Part shown: positions 24,875 to 33,640 of the stretch, piece after piece
Position numbering within the stretch: the stretch's first letter is position 1
How the letters are laid out: every line of letters starts with the position of its first letter
Origin: Paenibacillus ginsengarvi
GTDB taxonomy: Bacteria > Bacillota > Bacilli > Paenibacillales > NBRC-103111
Length of the DNA: 64,000 nucleotides
Reading direction: 5' to 3'
NCBI RefSeq assembly: GCF_003626695.1
Contig: NZ_RBAH01000021.1
Span: forward strand, 62,001-126,000
Program-made: the position numbers and the translations under genes
The notes under the pieces: generated by a model
Seen by the model: only the letters and a program-made list of their open reading frames with translations
Database searches by the model: none
What the model was told of the DNA's origin: nothing

Positions 24875-25918
24875 ATGGGCGCAACGATGATGGCATTGGT
24901 AAAGGAATATCGCGCTTCGGGACTTTGCTTCAAGCAAGTGCCAATCCCGGCCATAGGGCCGAACGACGTCTTGATCAAAGTACGTTCCAGCTCGATCTGC
25001 GGAACGGATATGCATATATACAAATGGGATGCATGGGCGGAAAATACGGTCGTAACGCCTAACGTCGTCGGTCACGAGTTCGCCGGCATTGTCGAAGCGG
25101 TCGGCTCGGAAGTGACGAATGTCCGGGCGGGCGACTACGTTTCGGCGGAAGGCCACGTCGTTTGCGGCGTCTGCCGAGCCTGCCGCAGCGGCAATGCGCA
25201 CGTATGTCCCCATACGCGCAGCTTCGGCATTACGATACCCGGCTGCTTCGCAGAATACGCGGTCGTTCCGGCGACGAACATCGTGCATAACGATCCGCGC
25301 CTGCCGGCCGAGCTCGCCTGTCTGCAAGACCCGCTCGGCAATGCGGTTCAGTCGGTCATGGCCGGAGACATAACCGGCAAAAGCGTCGCCGTCATAGGCG
25401 CCGGGCCGATCGGCCTGATGGCCGTAGCCGTAGCGAAAGCGTGCGGAGCCTCCAGCGTTATCGCCGCCGACATTAACGACTTCCGGCTGCGCATGGCGAA
25501 GACGATGGGTGCGGACGCCCTCGTCAACAGCGCGACCGAGACGCTTAGCCAGCGGCTGAAGGAGCTGACCGGCGGCGAAGGCGTCGAGGTGCTGCTGGAA
25601 ATGTCCGGCCATCCGGAGGCGATCCGACAAGGTCTTGAAGGCACCGCGAACGCAGGCCGGGTATCGCTGCTCGGCATTCCGGCGGGCAGCGTGGAGCTGG
25701 ATTTGTCGCGCAGCATCATTTTCAAAGGGCTGCGAATCGAAGGCATCACCGGACGGCGGATGTACACGACGTGGTTCCAGGTCAAAGGACTGCTGGAAAG
25801 CGGACGCATCGATCTGTCCCCGCTCGTCACCCACCGCTTCCGGCTGGATCAGTACGAGGAAGCGTTCGAGCTGATGCGCAGCGGAAATTGCGGCAAAATC
25901 GTATTTATCCACGAATAG
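24875..25918 (+). CDS. tdh: L-threonine 3-dehydrogenase
   Basis: 347 residues, the family length. The catalytic zinc region is ICGTDMHIYKWDAWA and GHEFAGIVEAVG; the structural zinc cysteines are in CGVCRACRSGNAHVC; the NAD site is VAVIGAGPIGLMAVAVAK. The D-x-H-I-Y-x-W-D-x-W-A stretch is diagnostic of Tdh among medium-chain dehydrogenases. It oxidises L-threonine to 2-amino-3-ketobutyrate with NAD in the cytoplasm. kbl follows 14 bases later and uses that product. A strong GGGGGG-type ribosome binding site precedes ATG 24875. Confidence 0.95.
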   Translation: MGATMMALVKEYRASGLCFKQVPIPAIGPNDVLIKVRSSSICGTDMHIYKWDAWAENTVVTPNVVGHEFAGIVEAVGSEVTNVRAGDYVSAEGHVVCGVCRACRSGNAHVCPHTRSFGITIPGCFAEYAVVPATNIVHNDPRLPAELACLQDPLGNAVQSVMAGDITGKSVAVIGAGPIGLMAVAVAKACGASSVIAADINDFRLRMAKTMGADALVNSATETLSQRLKELTGGEGVEVLLEMSGHPEAIRQGLEGTANAGRVSLLGIPAGSVELDLSRSIIFKGLRIEGITGRRMYTTWFQVKGLLESGRIDLSPLVTHRFRLDQYEEAFELMRSGNCGKIVFIHE

Positions 25919-25932
25919 AAGAAGGAGGAACT

Positions 25933-27120
25933 ATGATGCCAAAGGCTTCATTCGAATATTTGAACGGCGAGCTGGAAAGATTGCAGCAAAAAGGGATGTA
26001 CCGCCTCCCGACTGTCTGGTCCGGAGCGTCCGGCCCCTGGATGGAAACGGACGGCCGCAAGCTGCTTCAACTGTCCTCGAACAACTATTTGGGCTTTACC
26101 GGACATCCCGACATCAAGAAGGCGGCGATCGAAGCGATCGAGAAGCTCGGCGCGGGCAGCGGCTCGGTCCGGACGATTACCGGCACGCTGGACATCCATG
26201 ACGAGCTGGAGCGCGAGCTGGCCGACTTCAAAGGAACGGAAGCCGCGCTCGTGTTCCAGTCCGGCTTTACGACCAATCAGGGCGCTTTGTCGCTGCTCGG
26301 CACGGACGATCTCGTCATCAGCGACGAGCTGAACCACGCCAGCATTATCGACGGCATCCGGCTGACGAAGGCGGAGCGCGCCATATTCGCGCATAAAGAC
26401 ATGGATCAGCTCGAACTGCGTCTGAAGGAAAACGACGGACGGAAGCGGGCGTTTATAATTACCGACGGCGTATTCAGCATGGACGGCGACATCGCCCCGC
26501 TGCCCGAAATCGTGGAGCTTGCCGAGAAATACGGCGCTTTCGTTTATGTCGACGACGCCCATGCAAGCGGCGTGCTCGGCCGGAACGGCAAAGGCTCGAC
26601 CGATCATTTCGGCTTGCATGGACGCGTCCACATTCAAGTCGGCACGTTATCGAAGGCGGTAGGAGTCGTCGGCGGTTATGTAGCCGGAGCGGATGTGCTG
26701 AAACGTTACCTCATTCATAAAGCGCGGCCGTTTCTGTTCAGCACGTCCCAGCCTCCGGCGGTCGCTGCCGCATGTCTAGCCGCAATCCGGCTGCTGCGCC
26801 GCAGCCAGCCGCTGATCGACCGGCTGTGGGACAATGCGAACTTTTTCCGCACGCGGCTGCAGGAGGAAGGCTTCGACACGGCCGGCAGCGAAACGCCGAT
26901 CGTGCCGATTCTGATCGGGGCGCCGGACAAGACGGCGGAGTTTTCGCGGCTGCTGCTGGAGGAGGGCGTGTACGCCCAAGGCATCGTTTATCCGACCGTG
27001 GCGATGGATAAAGGCCGGGTACGCTGTATCGTGACGGCCGCCCATACGAAGGACGATCTGACGTTTGCGGTAGACCGGATTGTCGCCGTGGCGAAACGAA
27101 CCGGCCTGCTGAAAGGCTGA
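25933..27120 (+). CDS. kbl: Glycine C-acetyltransferase (2-amino-3-ketobutyrate CoA ligase)
   Basis: 395 residues of the alpha-oxoamine synthase family. The PLP lysine is Lys241 in GTLSKAVGVVGG; other family marks are SSNNYLGFTGHPD, GSGSVRTITGT and VDDAHASGVLG. It splits 2-amino-3-ketobutyrate with CoA into glycine and acetyl-CoA. It is the second gene of the tdh-kbl operon, preceded by AAGGAGG; an adjacent ATG at 25936 is an equal alternative start. The pair turns threonine into glycine plus acetyl-CoA. Confidence 0.95.
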   Translation: MMPKASFEYLNGELERLQQKGMYRLPTVWSGASGPWMETDGRKLLQLSSNNYLGFTGHPDIKKAAIEAIEKLGAGSGSVRTITGTLDIHDELERELADFKGTEAALVFQSGFTTNQGALSLLGTDDLVISDELNHASIIDGIRLTKAERAIFAHKDMDQLELRLKENDGRKRAFIITDGVFSMDGDIAPLPEIVELAEKYGAFVYVDDAHASGVLGRNGKGSTDHFGLHGRVHIQVGTLSKAVGVVGGYVAGADVLKRYLIHKARPFLFSTSQPPAVAAACLAAIRLLRRSQPLIDRLWDNANFFRTRLQEEGFDTAGSETPIVPILIGAPDKTAEFSRLLLEEGVYAQGIVYPTVAMDKGRVRCIVTAAHTKDDLTFAVDRIVAVAKRTGLLKG

Positions 27121-27158
27121 TAGAATACCAGGCGCGGAATAGTTTTCCGCGAGAAAAA

Positions 27159-27208
27159 GGACCCCAGGTTCTCACTTTGCACTTCAGTGAGGGCTTGAGG
27201 TCTTTTTG
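27159..27208 (+). terminator. Terminator of tdh-kbl
   Basis: Long stem GACCCCAGG-TTCTCACT pairing with AGTGAG-GGCTTGAGGTC, then five T residues. Confidence 0.8.
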
Positions 27209-27309
27209 CTTTAGTAATTGGGGGCTTCCGCAACATTCAGGTATGCCCCCATCTCCGGCGCATTCTCCGTCTGACGGTCTGGTCCACTGTCGCACGCTCG
27301 AATATACAT

Positions 27310-27495
27310 TAGCGGAATGGATTTCCGCTATCGGGTCATTTCCCGATTATTTCCCACACATAGCGGAACGGAAATCCGTTAGCGAAGCAATTTCCGCCAC
27401 ATGGCGCCTTTTTGCCCGCCTATAACGGAAGCCAGTTCCGCTATAGGCTTAAAATGCGGCTGCACGCCTGACTTAACGGCATTTTATTCCGTTAA
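27310..27495. repeat. Four-hairpin intergenic array A
   Basis: Hairpins at 27310-27330, 27361-27381, 27423-27443 and 27473-27495. Each has arms related to TAGCGGAA and TTCCGCTA (or TAACGGAA/TTCCGTTA). Gaps between hairpins are 30, 41 and 29 bases. Array B at 63213 has gaps of 30, 41 and 30, and both have TTTCCGC at the same offset in the middle gap. The region is a convergent intergenic spacer with no gene. Confidence 0.75.
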
Positions 27496-27551
27496 CAGGT
27501 GCGGCTCCGGCAACGATATACCGGCTAGAGCGCAGCGCAGACAACTGCGCC

Positions 27552-29012
27552 TCACGCCATCGTTTCGATCCGAAAAGAACGGACTACGGCCGCACTGCCG
27601 ATGTCGGCGCCGATTCCGAACGCGAACCGGCAGGCCGCATAGTCTCCCTCCCGCTCGAACCGCAGTTCCCCGTCGACGTATACGTACGTCCGGCCCGGCT
27701 CCATCACCCAGCGCACCGAGGAAAAACCGCCGCCAAGCGCTCCTGCTCCTGCTCCCGCTCCTTCCGACCAGATCTCCTCCCGCGTAACCGGATCGAGAAA
27801 GCTGAGCGAGCCGTCCGGATGAAACTTGACCCGGGCCGACGTTCCGCCGTACAGCACCACCGAATTCGTGTCGCTTCGAACGACCGTCTCCGCCGCGAAA
27901 GGAACCGGATAGCTGTTCCTTGTGCGGGCATTCCCCCATTGCTCGTTATGCGTTAGCCACAGTCCGTCGCCGGTCATAAGCGGGTAGCAGGAGGCGTCGG
28001 GGATCAGCTCGTCCACTGGAGCGCCGTTACGCGTTACCGTCAGGCGCGGGAGCGTCTCTTCCTCGTTCAGAGCTTCGACGACAAACGATTTGACCGTTAT
28101 TTTCGCGTTGTCGCAGCCGATTCCCGCCTTCCCGATCAAGCTTCCGAAATAGCCTTCCTGCTCATGGAACAGCTCTCCATTCACCCGGACCGCCATCGCT
28201 CGCTCCTGTATCGTCCAGCTCAGCCGCACCCACTCCCCAGACGGGATTGTTCCTTTCCCTACAAAGCCGATCTCTTTGTCGGCAGCAGGATGTCTCACGT
28301 AAAACTCTTCGCCCGTCCCATTCGCAGACGATGGGCCGTAATTAAACGTAAGGCAGCCGTGCTTGCCGTACAAAAGGCGCAAGCATCCGCTCTCGATCCG
28401 AACGTTCGCTTCGATTCGCAGCGGGGCTGCGTACACATCCTCCGTATAGGCGCGGCCCGTCAATTCCAACCCTTCGCGGGTCAAGGAGGCGTGGTAAGAA
28501 GCCGGCGTTACAACCAGTTCGCAGCCTCCTCCGTCGTACCGGACCGGCACCTTAACACCCGCTGAACCGGGCAGAGCATTGCCCGGCTCCCCCCCGCTCT
28601 CCTCACGGTTCCCCGGCTTCCCGCATACCATAAGCAGATTGCCGTCCGGGTCGCGAAACGTGAAAAAGGCCATACCCGGGTATTCCTCGATGCTCCATTC
28701 GGGAGCGATGCCGATCGATTGAATAAAGCGGTAGGCGGCATGCACATCCGGCGAATCGAACATCAGCAGCGGCCTGTCCTTCGGCGCCAGCTTCCGGTCG
28801 TAACCGTGCTGATCGAGGACGAAGCCGTGATTCCCCTGCATCGCAAGCGCATGCACCTTATCCGTGACGCTCGACCTCTCGGGCATGGCAAACAGCCTGT
28901 GATACCAGTTAACCGAACGTTCCATGTTGCTGACATGCATGAACACGCCGCCTACCCGATTCGTGATCGGATGCGGGACTTGCTCCGGACTTACTGCAGC
29001 CGTTTCGTTCAT
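27552..29012 (-). CDS. VOC (glyoxalase-fold) protein fused to a lectin-like beta-sandwich
   Basis: 486 residues from ATG 29012, which follows GGGAGGA. Residues about 15-130 are a VOC domain (VGGVFMHVSNMERSVNWYHRLFAMP, ending FFTFRDPDGNLLMVCGKP). The rest looks like two concanavalin/LamG-type beta-sandwich segments (LRLLYGKHGCLTFNYGPSS; WVRLSWTIQERAMAVRVNGELFHEQEG; TYVYVDGELRFEREGDYA). No signal peptide is present, so a lectin-like domain would be cytosolic. An ECF-type promoter lies just upstream, next to a gene for an ECF sigma factor. Function is unknown. Confidence 0.75.
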   Translation of the reverse strand: MNETAAVSPEQVPHPITNRVGGVFMHVSNMERSVNWYHRLFAMPERSSVTDKVHALAMQGNHGFVLDQHGYDRKLAPKDRPLLMFDSPDVHAAYRFIQSIGIAPEWSIEEYPGMAFFTFRDPDGNLLMVCGKPGNREESGGEPGNALPGSAGVKVPVRYDGGGCELVVTPASYHASLTREGLELTGRAYTEDVYAAPLRIEANVRIESGCLRLLYGKHGCLTFNYGPSSANGTGEEFYVRHPAADKEIGFVGKGTIPSGEWVRLSWTIQERAMAVRVNGELFHEQEGYFGSLIGKAGIGCDNAKITVKSFVVEALNEEETLPRLTVTRNGAPVDELIPDASCYPLMTGDGLWLTHNEQWGNARTRNSYPVPFAAETVVRSDTNSVVLYGGTSARVKFHPDGSLSFLDPVTREEIWSEGAGAGAGALGGGFSSVRWVMEPGRTYVYVDGELRFEREGDYAACRFAFGIGADIGSAAVVRSFRIETMA

Positions 29013-29074
29013 CTTATATTCCTCCCGGTTTACGAATAGTGACGTCCTTTTCGGATCAAACGCCATCGGTAAGG

Positions 29075-29103
29075 TAGATGCTCCTCCCGCGAAATGTCTT
29101 ACA
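29075..29103 (-). promoter_or_regulatory. Candidate ECF-sigma promoter
   Basis: On -, TGTAAG (29103-29098), a 17-base spacer, CATCTA (29080-29075), preceded by a T/A-tract. This matches the TGTAA/CRTC style of many ECF promoters and not sigma-A. It drives the VOC-lectin gene. Confidence 0.5.
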
Positions 29104-29125
29104 GCTTTTTTGAAAAAAGTTTCGG

Positions 29126-30799
29126 TTAACAGCCCGTCCGACGACGTGCGAGATGGGCTGCGGCTTCCGCGAGCGCGTCCGCGGCCGCCAGCTCCGCCTC
29201 GCAGGCCCGCTCCAGCAAACGGGCCGCCCGATCCGCAGGGCCCGGCGAAGTAGGATCGGCGCCGTACGGGAGCGGGAACAGCCTGCATACTTGCTCCCAC
29301 ATGCCGGCTATTTGCCGGTACAGTCGCTCGGCGTATGTTATAGCCGGAACCGCGTTCGCGCACAGCGAAATCCCGCCCGCGCCCGATACGAGTCCGCGCA
29401 AATAGGCGGACGCATGTTTTCTCGCTTCATAAGCTACGGCCGCGTTGTAGGCAACTCCAAGCGGGTCGGTTGCCTGTTGCCGGTTCATCGTCTCTATCCA
29501 TACCCGGTAGGCGGCCGCTCCTTCGATTCCGTAAGCGGCGGCGTTTGCGGAGCTGCTCCGCCCGCTGCCGCGTATATGCCCGGCCGTCTGCTCGAACAGT
29601 TCGATCAAGCAGGCGGTACGGTCAACCTGAAACCGGCCTGTCGGAACGGATACGAACCATTCCGCATCGTCATGCAAGCGGCCCAGCTTGGCGTAAGACA
29701 GCCGTTTCCCTGCCGCCGCCGTGTCCGTCACCGTCCATTGCCGCTTCCTGTCATCGAACCCTTCGATCAAACCGAACTCGGTGTTGTTTAAGCTCCACCC
29801 GATGGCCGGAATGCCGCTCTCCAGCCGCTCGAGCAGCACGTCCATTGCGGCGGCCAGATCGCACGGCTGACCGATTCGTTCTCCCGCCCCGCCGTATATG
29901 ACGGCGACGTAGCCAAGACGTCGCCAGCCCGCTCGCAGCGTCGCCGCCCAATTGTAGCCGTACGGGCCGCTCACGCCGAGATCCGGCGCCGTCTGAATGC
30001 GAAACGCGTGTCCGGTCGCCGCCATCACTTCCGTAAGCGATACCTCCTTTGCGCCTGCGGCGGCCAGCGTTACGGCCATCGTCGATGCCATCGTGTTGTA
30101 AGCGCCGAAGGAAGTGTAGTACCTCGCCCGCTCGCAGCGTTTGGCCGCCGGCTTCCCTCTTCTTCGCCGCGCTTCCATATAGTGCTCGATTTCGTTCTCG
30201 AAGCGGGCTTCCGTCATTTTTTGGCGCGATCGGGAAACGGCCGTGTAGACCGCGCCAACCGTCATGCCGAACCGCTCGGCTACATCTCGAACCGGCAGCC
30301 CGCCGAACAAAGACGCCTCCGCGATCGAACGATCGCGCCCCGATAAGCAGGCAAGCAAGCTTTGCATTTCGCGCAAAGCCAGCCTGCCGAAAACCGCCGC
30401 TTGCGGATCGCCGTCCTGCTGCTGCAGCCACGCCGTGCCTCCCGCTAAAGCTAAAGCGGCTTCGTATTCCCCGCTGCCGCTGCCGTCGCCATCCGCGCCA
30501 AGCGCCAGCTCCCGCCGGTTCGAAGATCGGCGAATCGACATAAGCGCCTGATTGCGTACAAGCGTCCTAAGCCACGGTACAAACTTGTCCGGCTGCTCAA
30601 GGCTGCCGATTTTGCGCAGCGACTGCATAAGCGCCTCCTGCACGATGTCCTCGGCTAACTCGCGGCTGCGTACGACGCCTAACGCCCAGCCGAGCATACG
30701 GCTGCGATGATGGCGCACCAGTTCGCCGAACGACTCCGCGTCGCCCTTTCTCGCTTTCTCCACAAGCTCGTGCTGCCTGGCAGCGTCACGATCGGTCAT
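29126..30799 (-). CDS. ECF sigma factor fused to a BtrH-like/C39-like domain
   Basis: 557 residues from ATG 30799. Residues about 5-75 are sigma region 2 (MLGWALGVVRSRELAEDIVQEAL), and about 150-205 are region 4 (LSGRDRSIAEASLFGGLPVRDVAERFGMTVGAVYTAVSRSR). After a basic linker (EARRRRGKPAAKRCERA), residues about 230-557 resemble the butirosin BtrH N-terminal, papain/C39-like fold (TSFGAYNTMAS; VSLTEVMAATGHAFRIQ; GIPAIGWSL-NTEFGLIEGFD). The usual catalytic Cys is not evident, so this half may sense rather than cut. It has no anti-sigma neighbour. ATG 30799 follows AGAGG; the frame is open upstream without family sequence. Confidence 0.75.
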   Translation of the reverse strand: MTDRDAARQHELVEKARKGDAESFGELVRHHRSRMLGWALGVVRSRELAEDIVQEALMQSLRKIGSLEQPDKFVPWLRTLVRNQALMSIRRSSNRRELALGADGDGSGSGEYEAALALAGGTAWLQQQDGDPQAAVFGRLALREMQSLLACLSGRDRSIAEASLFGGLPVRDVAERFGMTVGAVYTAVSRSRQKMTEARFENEIEHYMEARRRRGKPAAKRCERARYYTSFGAYNTMASTMAVTLAAAGAKEVSLTEVMAATGHAFRIQTAPDLGVSGPYGYNWAATLRAGWRRLGYVAVIYGGAGERIGQPCDLAAAMDVLLERLESGIPAIGWSLNNTEFGLIEGFDDRKRQWTVTDTAAAGKRLSYAKLGRLHDDAEWFVSVPTGRFQVDRTACLIELFEQTAGHIRGSGRSSSANAAAYGIEGAAAYRVWIETMNRQQATDPLGVAYNAAVAYEARKHASAYLRGLVSGAGGISLCANAVPAITYAERLYRQIAGMWEQVCRLFPLPYGADPTSPGPADRAARLLERACEAELAAADALAEAAAHLARRRTGC

Positions 30800-30906
30800 C
30801 CTCACAACCTCTTGTCCGCAGCTTTCGCTGCCTCGATAAACTTCCTGTCGAATGTACGATTCGCCCCCTGTGCTTCCAATTCCTTTCATGCGGCTTACGA
30901 TCAGCG

Positions 30907-30942
30907 CAAAAAAGAAGGCGGAACGGGAATCCGTCGCCTTCT
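30907..30942 (-). terminator. Terminator of the locus B solute-binding gene
   Basis: On -, AGAAGGCG (30942-30935) pairs with CGCCTTCT (30920-30913) and is followed by a T-run. Confidence 0.75.
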
Positions 30943-30983
30943 GCCACTCATCCTATTCGCGCCTTCGTTCAGTGAAAAGCGGC

Positions 30984-32294
30984 TTACTTCATCTTCTCGG
31001 CCGCGATCCAGTTGTTCGCCTCTTCTTCGCTTTGCCGCATAAACGTATTGATATCGATCGTATCGCTGCGCACCTGCGCAAAATTTTTATCGATGATCCG
31101 CTTGATCTGATCGTCGGCCTTCGTTTCGTCGCGGACGGGAGCCGGCTTGCTTTTGAAGACGGCGGCGATATTTTTCCCTTGCAAATACGGGATGTCCGCC
31201 CCTAGCTGCTCCTCGATTTGCCGGTTGTCGAGCGCCGAGGCGCGGCCCGTTTTGCGCGCGCTGATCAGCTGTACATCCTCGGACGTCATCACCTCGATAA
31301 CCCGTACGGCCTCCTCCTTATGCTCGCTCGTACGCGAAACCATCAATTCATGCAGATCGACAGGAGGAGCGACATGCGGCTTCTCCCGATTACTCGGGAA
31401 TTCGGCCAGGTTCCAACGGAATCCTTGGCTGGACGCCTGCTTCAGCAGCGGAAACAGATTGATCGTGCCGACCATCGCCAGCGTGCGATCGTCGGTGAAA
31501 GCTTTGGCGTACGACGGCGATTTCTGGTTGCCGGGAATGTCGTCGAACGATTTCATCAACTGGAATACCTGCTTCCAGCCTTCGGTACTGATCGCCGCCT
31601 TGCCCGTCGTTTTGTCGATAAAGGGCAGCGACATCTGGTAGCCGAGCCAGTAGTTCATAAAATAATCGTAGCCCTTGTATTGCACGCCACCCTCCATGCG
31701 GGTCATTTTCCGGGCGAGGGAGAGAACGTCATCCCAGTACAAACCGTCCTTCGGGTAGCTGACGCCGAATTTATCGAACAGCTCCTCGTTGTAATATAGC
31801 GCATTGGTGTTGGTCGCATATGGCAGGCCGTACACTTGCCCGTTGTCGGAAAAGCCCTCGACCACGCCCGGCCGGAAACGGCTCAAATCGATCTGATGCT
31901 TCTTCAGCAAAGGCAAAATATCGGTTGTAAGTCCCAGCTCCTTGTACAGATCTTTGCTTGCCCGCGATAAAATCATCAGATCGGGCACCGTTTTGGCTGC
32001 GATCAGGTCCTGGATTTGCGTGCCCGTTCCCGGCCGGATCAAGTCGACGGTAATGTGCGGATACTTTTTCTTGAGCGGCTCCACGAGCAGGAGCTGAAAG
32101 TCGTCGTTATATAAATAAGCTTCGCTTGCCAGCAGCGTCAGCCGAACCGGCTTGTCCGCCGTTTGCGTCTGCTCCTGAACGTTCGAGGGGGATTCCGCCG
32201 TGCCGGAACCCCCTTCCTTGCCGCCGCAGCCGGCCAAAACGATCGACCCCAGCAATACGATAACGCTTGATGCCATGAGCGAACTGTTTTTCAT
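30984..32294 (-). CDS. Extracellular solute-binding lipoprotein, family 1 (orphan, locus B)
   Basis: 436 residues with a lipoprotein signal ending GSIVLAGC. It is of the same subfamily as the locus A lipoprotein (13750-15054): YYNEELFDKFGVSYPKDGLYW, GGVQYKGY and an acidic C-terminal helix all correspond. It should bind a sugar or oligosaccharide outside the cell. No permease genes are adjacent. Upstream on the same strand is a cupin-AraC regulator, and beyond that a divergent Tat-exported beta-helix gene, repeating the locus A pairing with a different regulator. Confidence 0.88.
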   Translation of the reverse strand: MKNSSLMASSVIVLLGSIVLAGCGGKEGGSGTAESPSNVQEQTQTADKPVRLTLLASEAYLYNDDFQLLLVEPLKKKYPHITVDLIRPGTGTQIQDLIAAKTVPDLMILSRASKDLYKELGLTTDILPLLKKHQIDLSRFRPGVVEGFSDNGQVYGLPYATNTNALYYNEELFDKFGVSYPKDGLYWDDVLSLARKMTRMEGGVQYKGYDYFMNYWLGYQMSLPFIDKTTGKAAISTEGWKQVFQLMKSFDDIPGNQKSPSYAKAFTDDRTLAMVGTINLFPLLKQASSQGFRWNLAEFPSNREKPHVAPPVDLHELMVSRTSEHKEEAVRVIEVMTSEDVQLISARKTGRASALDNRQIEEQLGADIPYLQGKNIAAVFKSKPAPVRDETKADDQIKRIIDKNFAQVRSDTIDINTFMRQSEEEANNWIAAEKMK

Positions 32295-32520
32295 AAAGAT
32301 TGCCTCCCCGTTTCTGTATCGTTGTTCCGTACCCGGCTTCGGTTCGTGCAGCGTATGCGGGCAAGCCGAATTTTCGGCAATCGATTACTATCTTCGATGC
32401 TTCCGCTTGATCGAACCGCCCGGCCTGGAATTATCATAGGGGATGAACGGGGAAAAAGTCGTTGTTCATATCGCCGCAAGTTTTGCAATTATGGACAAAT
32501 ACAAGTAACCCCACAAAACA
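32295..32520. other. Intergenic region upstream of the locus B lipoprotein
   Basis: No gene. On - a TATGATAAT sequence near 32440 may be a -10 region, but no good -35 is seen. Confidence 0.4.
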
Positions 32521-32552
32521 AAAAAGCTCGCGCCTGAACGGAGCGTGAGCGG
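32521..32552 (-). terminator. Terminator of the cupin-AraC gene
   Basis: On -, GCTCACGC (32550-32543) pairs with GCGCGAGC (32533-32526), followed by six T residues. Confidence 0.7.
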
Positions 32553-32596
32553 AATGACAGACGTTTGCCGGGCGCCTCGCAAGCCAAGCCGCCACG

Positions 32597-33535
32597 CTAC
32601 AGGGGGTCTCCGCCGAGCAGCAGGACGGACTGCGGAGCCCGTTTACGCGTCGTTTTGCCGGCGATCGTCCTGGCGTATTCGGTCGGAGCGAAGCCGGTCG
32701 CTTTTTTGAAATGCTTCGAGAAGTAGTGTACGCTGCTGTAGCCGAGCTGGTCGGCAATTTCTGTCATGCTGTAGATCCCCTCGCGAATTTGCCGCTTTGC
32801 GTATTCCAGCTTCAGCATGCTGTAATATTCCATGACCCCGGAGTTCGCCCGGCTTTTGAACAAATTTTTCATAATGGTGCTGCCGACGGCGAATTCGCCG
32901 CATATTTGCTCGAACGACAGATTGTTTCTGACGTTCTCCTTCAAGTACAGCACAATCCGCTCGAACAAATCCTCGTTCCTCGTGGCGAGCAGCGCCGATT
33001 CCGGCCTAATCTTGCCGGCCCCGGCCGTTTGCTTGCGTATGAGCCGGATCAGCAGCATTTCCAGCATATTTTTGATCATTTGCTCGCTGCCGAACAAAGC
33101 GCCGTCCTTAGACTGCGGGACCATCATCCGGGGATGTCCGACGGGCGGGTCGAACGCCTCTTTTCCTTCCGAAAGGAGCTGGTACAGTATGTCCTGCTCG
33201 GCTTGCTCCAAATGCAGCACTTTTCCCTTGAAATAATCGATCGCGGGCGAGTGGCAAACAAACGACATAATGACCAGATTGGGCGCGGTCCCGCCCGCCG
33301 CATGGCCGGTATGGAATTCGTTCGGGGAATAAAAGATTATATCGCCCTGGCTCAAATCATGGCTCCCCAAATCGGTAACGAAAAAAACGTCCCCTTTATC
33401 GACGTAAACGAACTCCCAAAAATCGTGTTTTTCGCCGGTAGCCTGAAAATGTTTCGGCAGTTCCATGTACAGAAACGAAATCAGCCGTTCGATAACTACC
33501 TCTTCCTTCAAACGTAACATGCTCCAGTCCGTCAC
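32597..33535 (-). CDS. AraC-family regulator with N-terminal cupin (locus B)
   Basis: 312 residues from GTG 33535, chosen because GAGGAGG lies about ten bases before it and the upstream frame has no family sequence. The N-terminal cupin (about 30-110) includes GEKHDFWEFVYVDKGDVFFVTD and PNEFHTGHA. The C-terminal double helix-turn-helix (about 200-295) has SMTEIADQLGYSSVHYFSKHFKKATGFAPTEYAR. The divergent gene encodes the Tat beta-helix protein and the next gene on the same strand is the lipoprotein, so it probably controls both in response to a sugar ligand. It is clearly paralogous to the AraC protein at 57273. Confidence 0.88.
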   Translation of the reverse strand: MTDWSMLRLKEEVVIERLISFLYMELPKHFQATGEKHDFWEFVYVDKGDVFFVTDLGSHDLSQGDIIFYSPNEFHTGHAAGGTAPNLVIMSFVCHSPAIDYFKGKVLHLEQAEQDILYQLLSEGKEAFDPPVGHPRMMVPQSKDGALFGSEQMIKNMLEMLLIRLIRKQTAGAGKIRPESALLATRNEDLFERIVLYLKENVRNNLSFEQICGEFAVGSTIMKNLFKSRANSGVMEYYSMLKLEYAKRQIREGIYSMTEIADQLGYSSVHYFSKHFKKATGFAPTEYARTIAGKTTRKRAPQSVLLLGGDPL

Positions 33536-33640
33536 GGGTGCGCTGCCTCCTCTGGCTGATAGTACAAAACTTGCGACTGTCGCTGCAAATACCGTAAGCG
33601 GTTTCACCTGTATTATACAAGCAAAAGGAGGGATTTGTAT

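Noticed and set aside
27310..27495. CRISPR array
   Set aside because: Units are short palindromes with variable sequence and unequal gaps (30, 41, 29), only four of them, and no cas genes are near.
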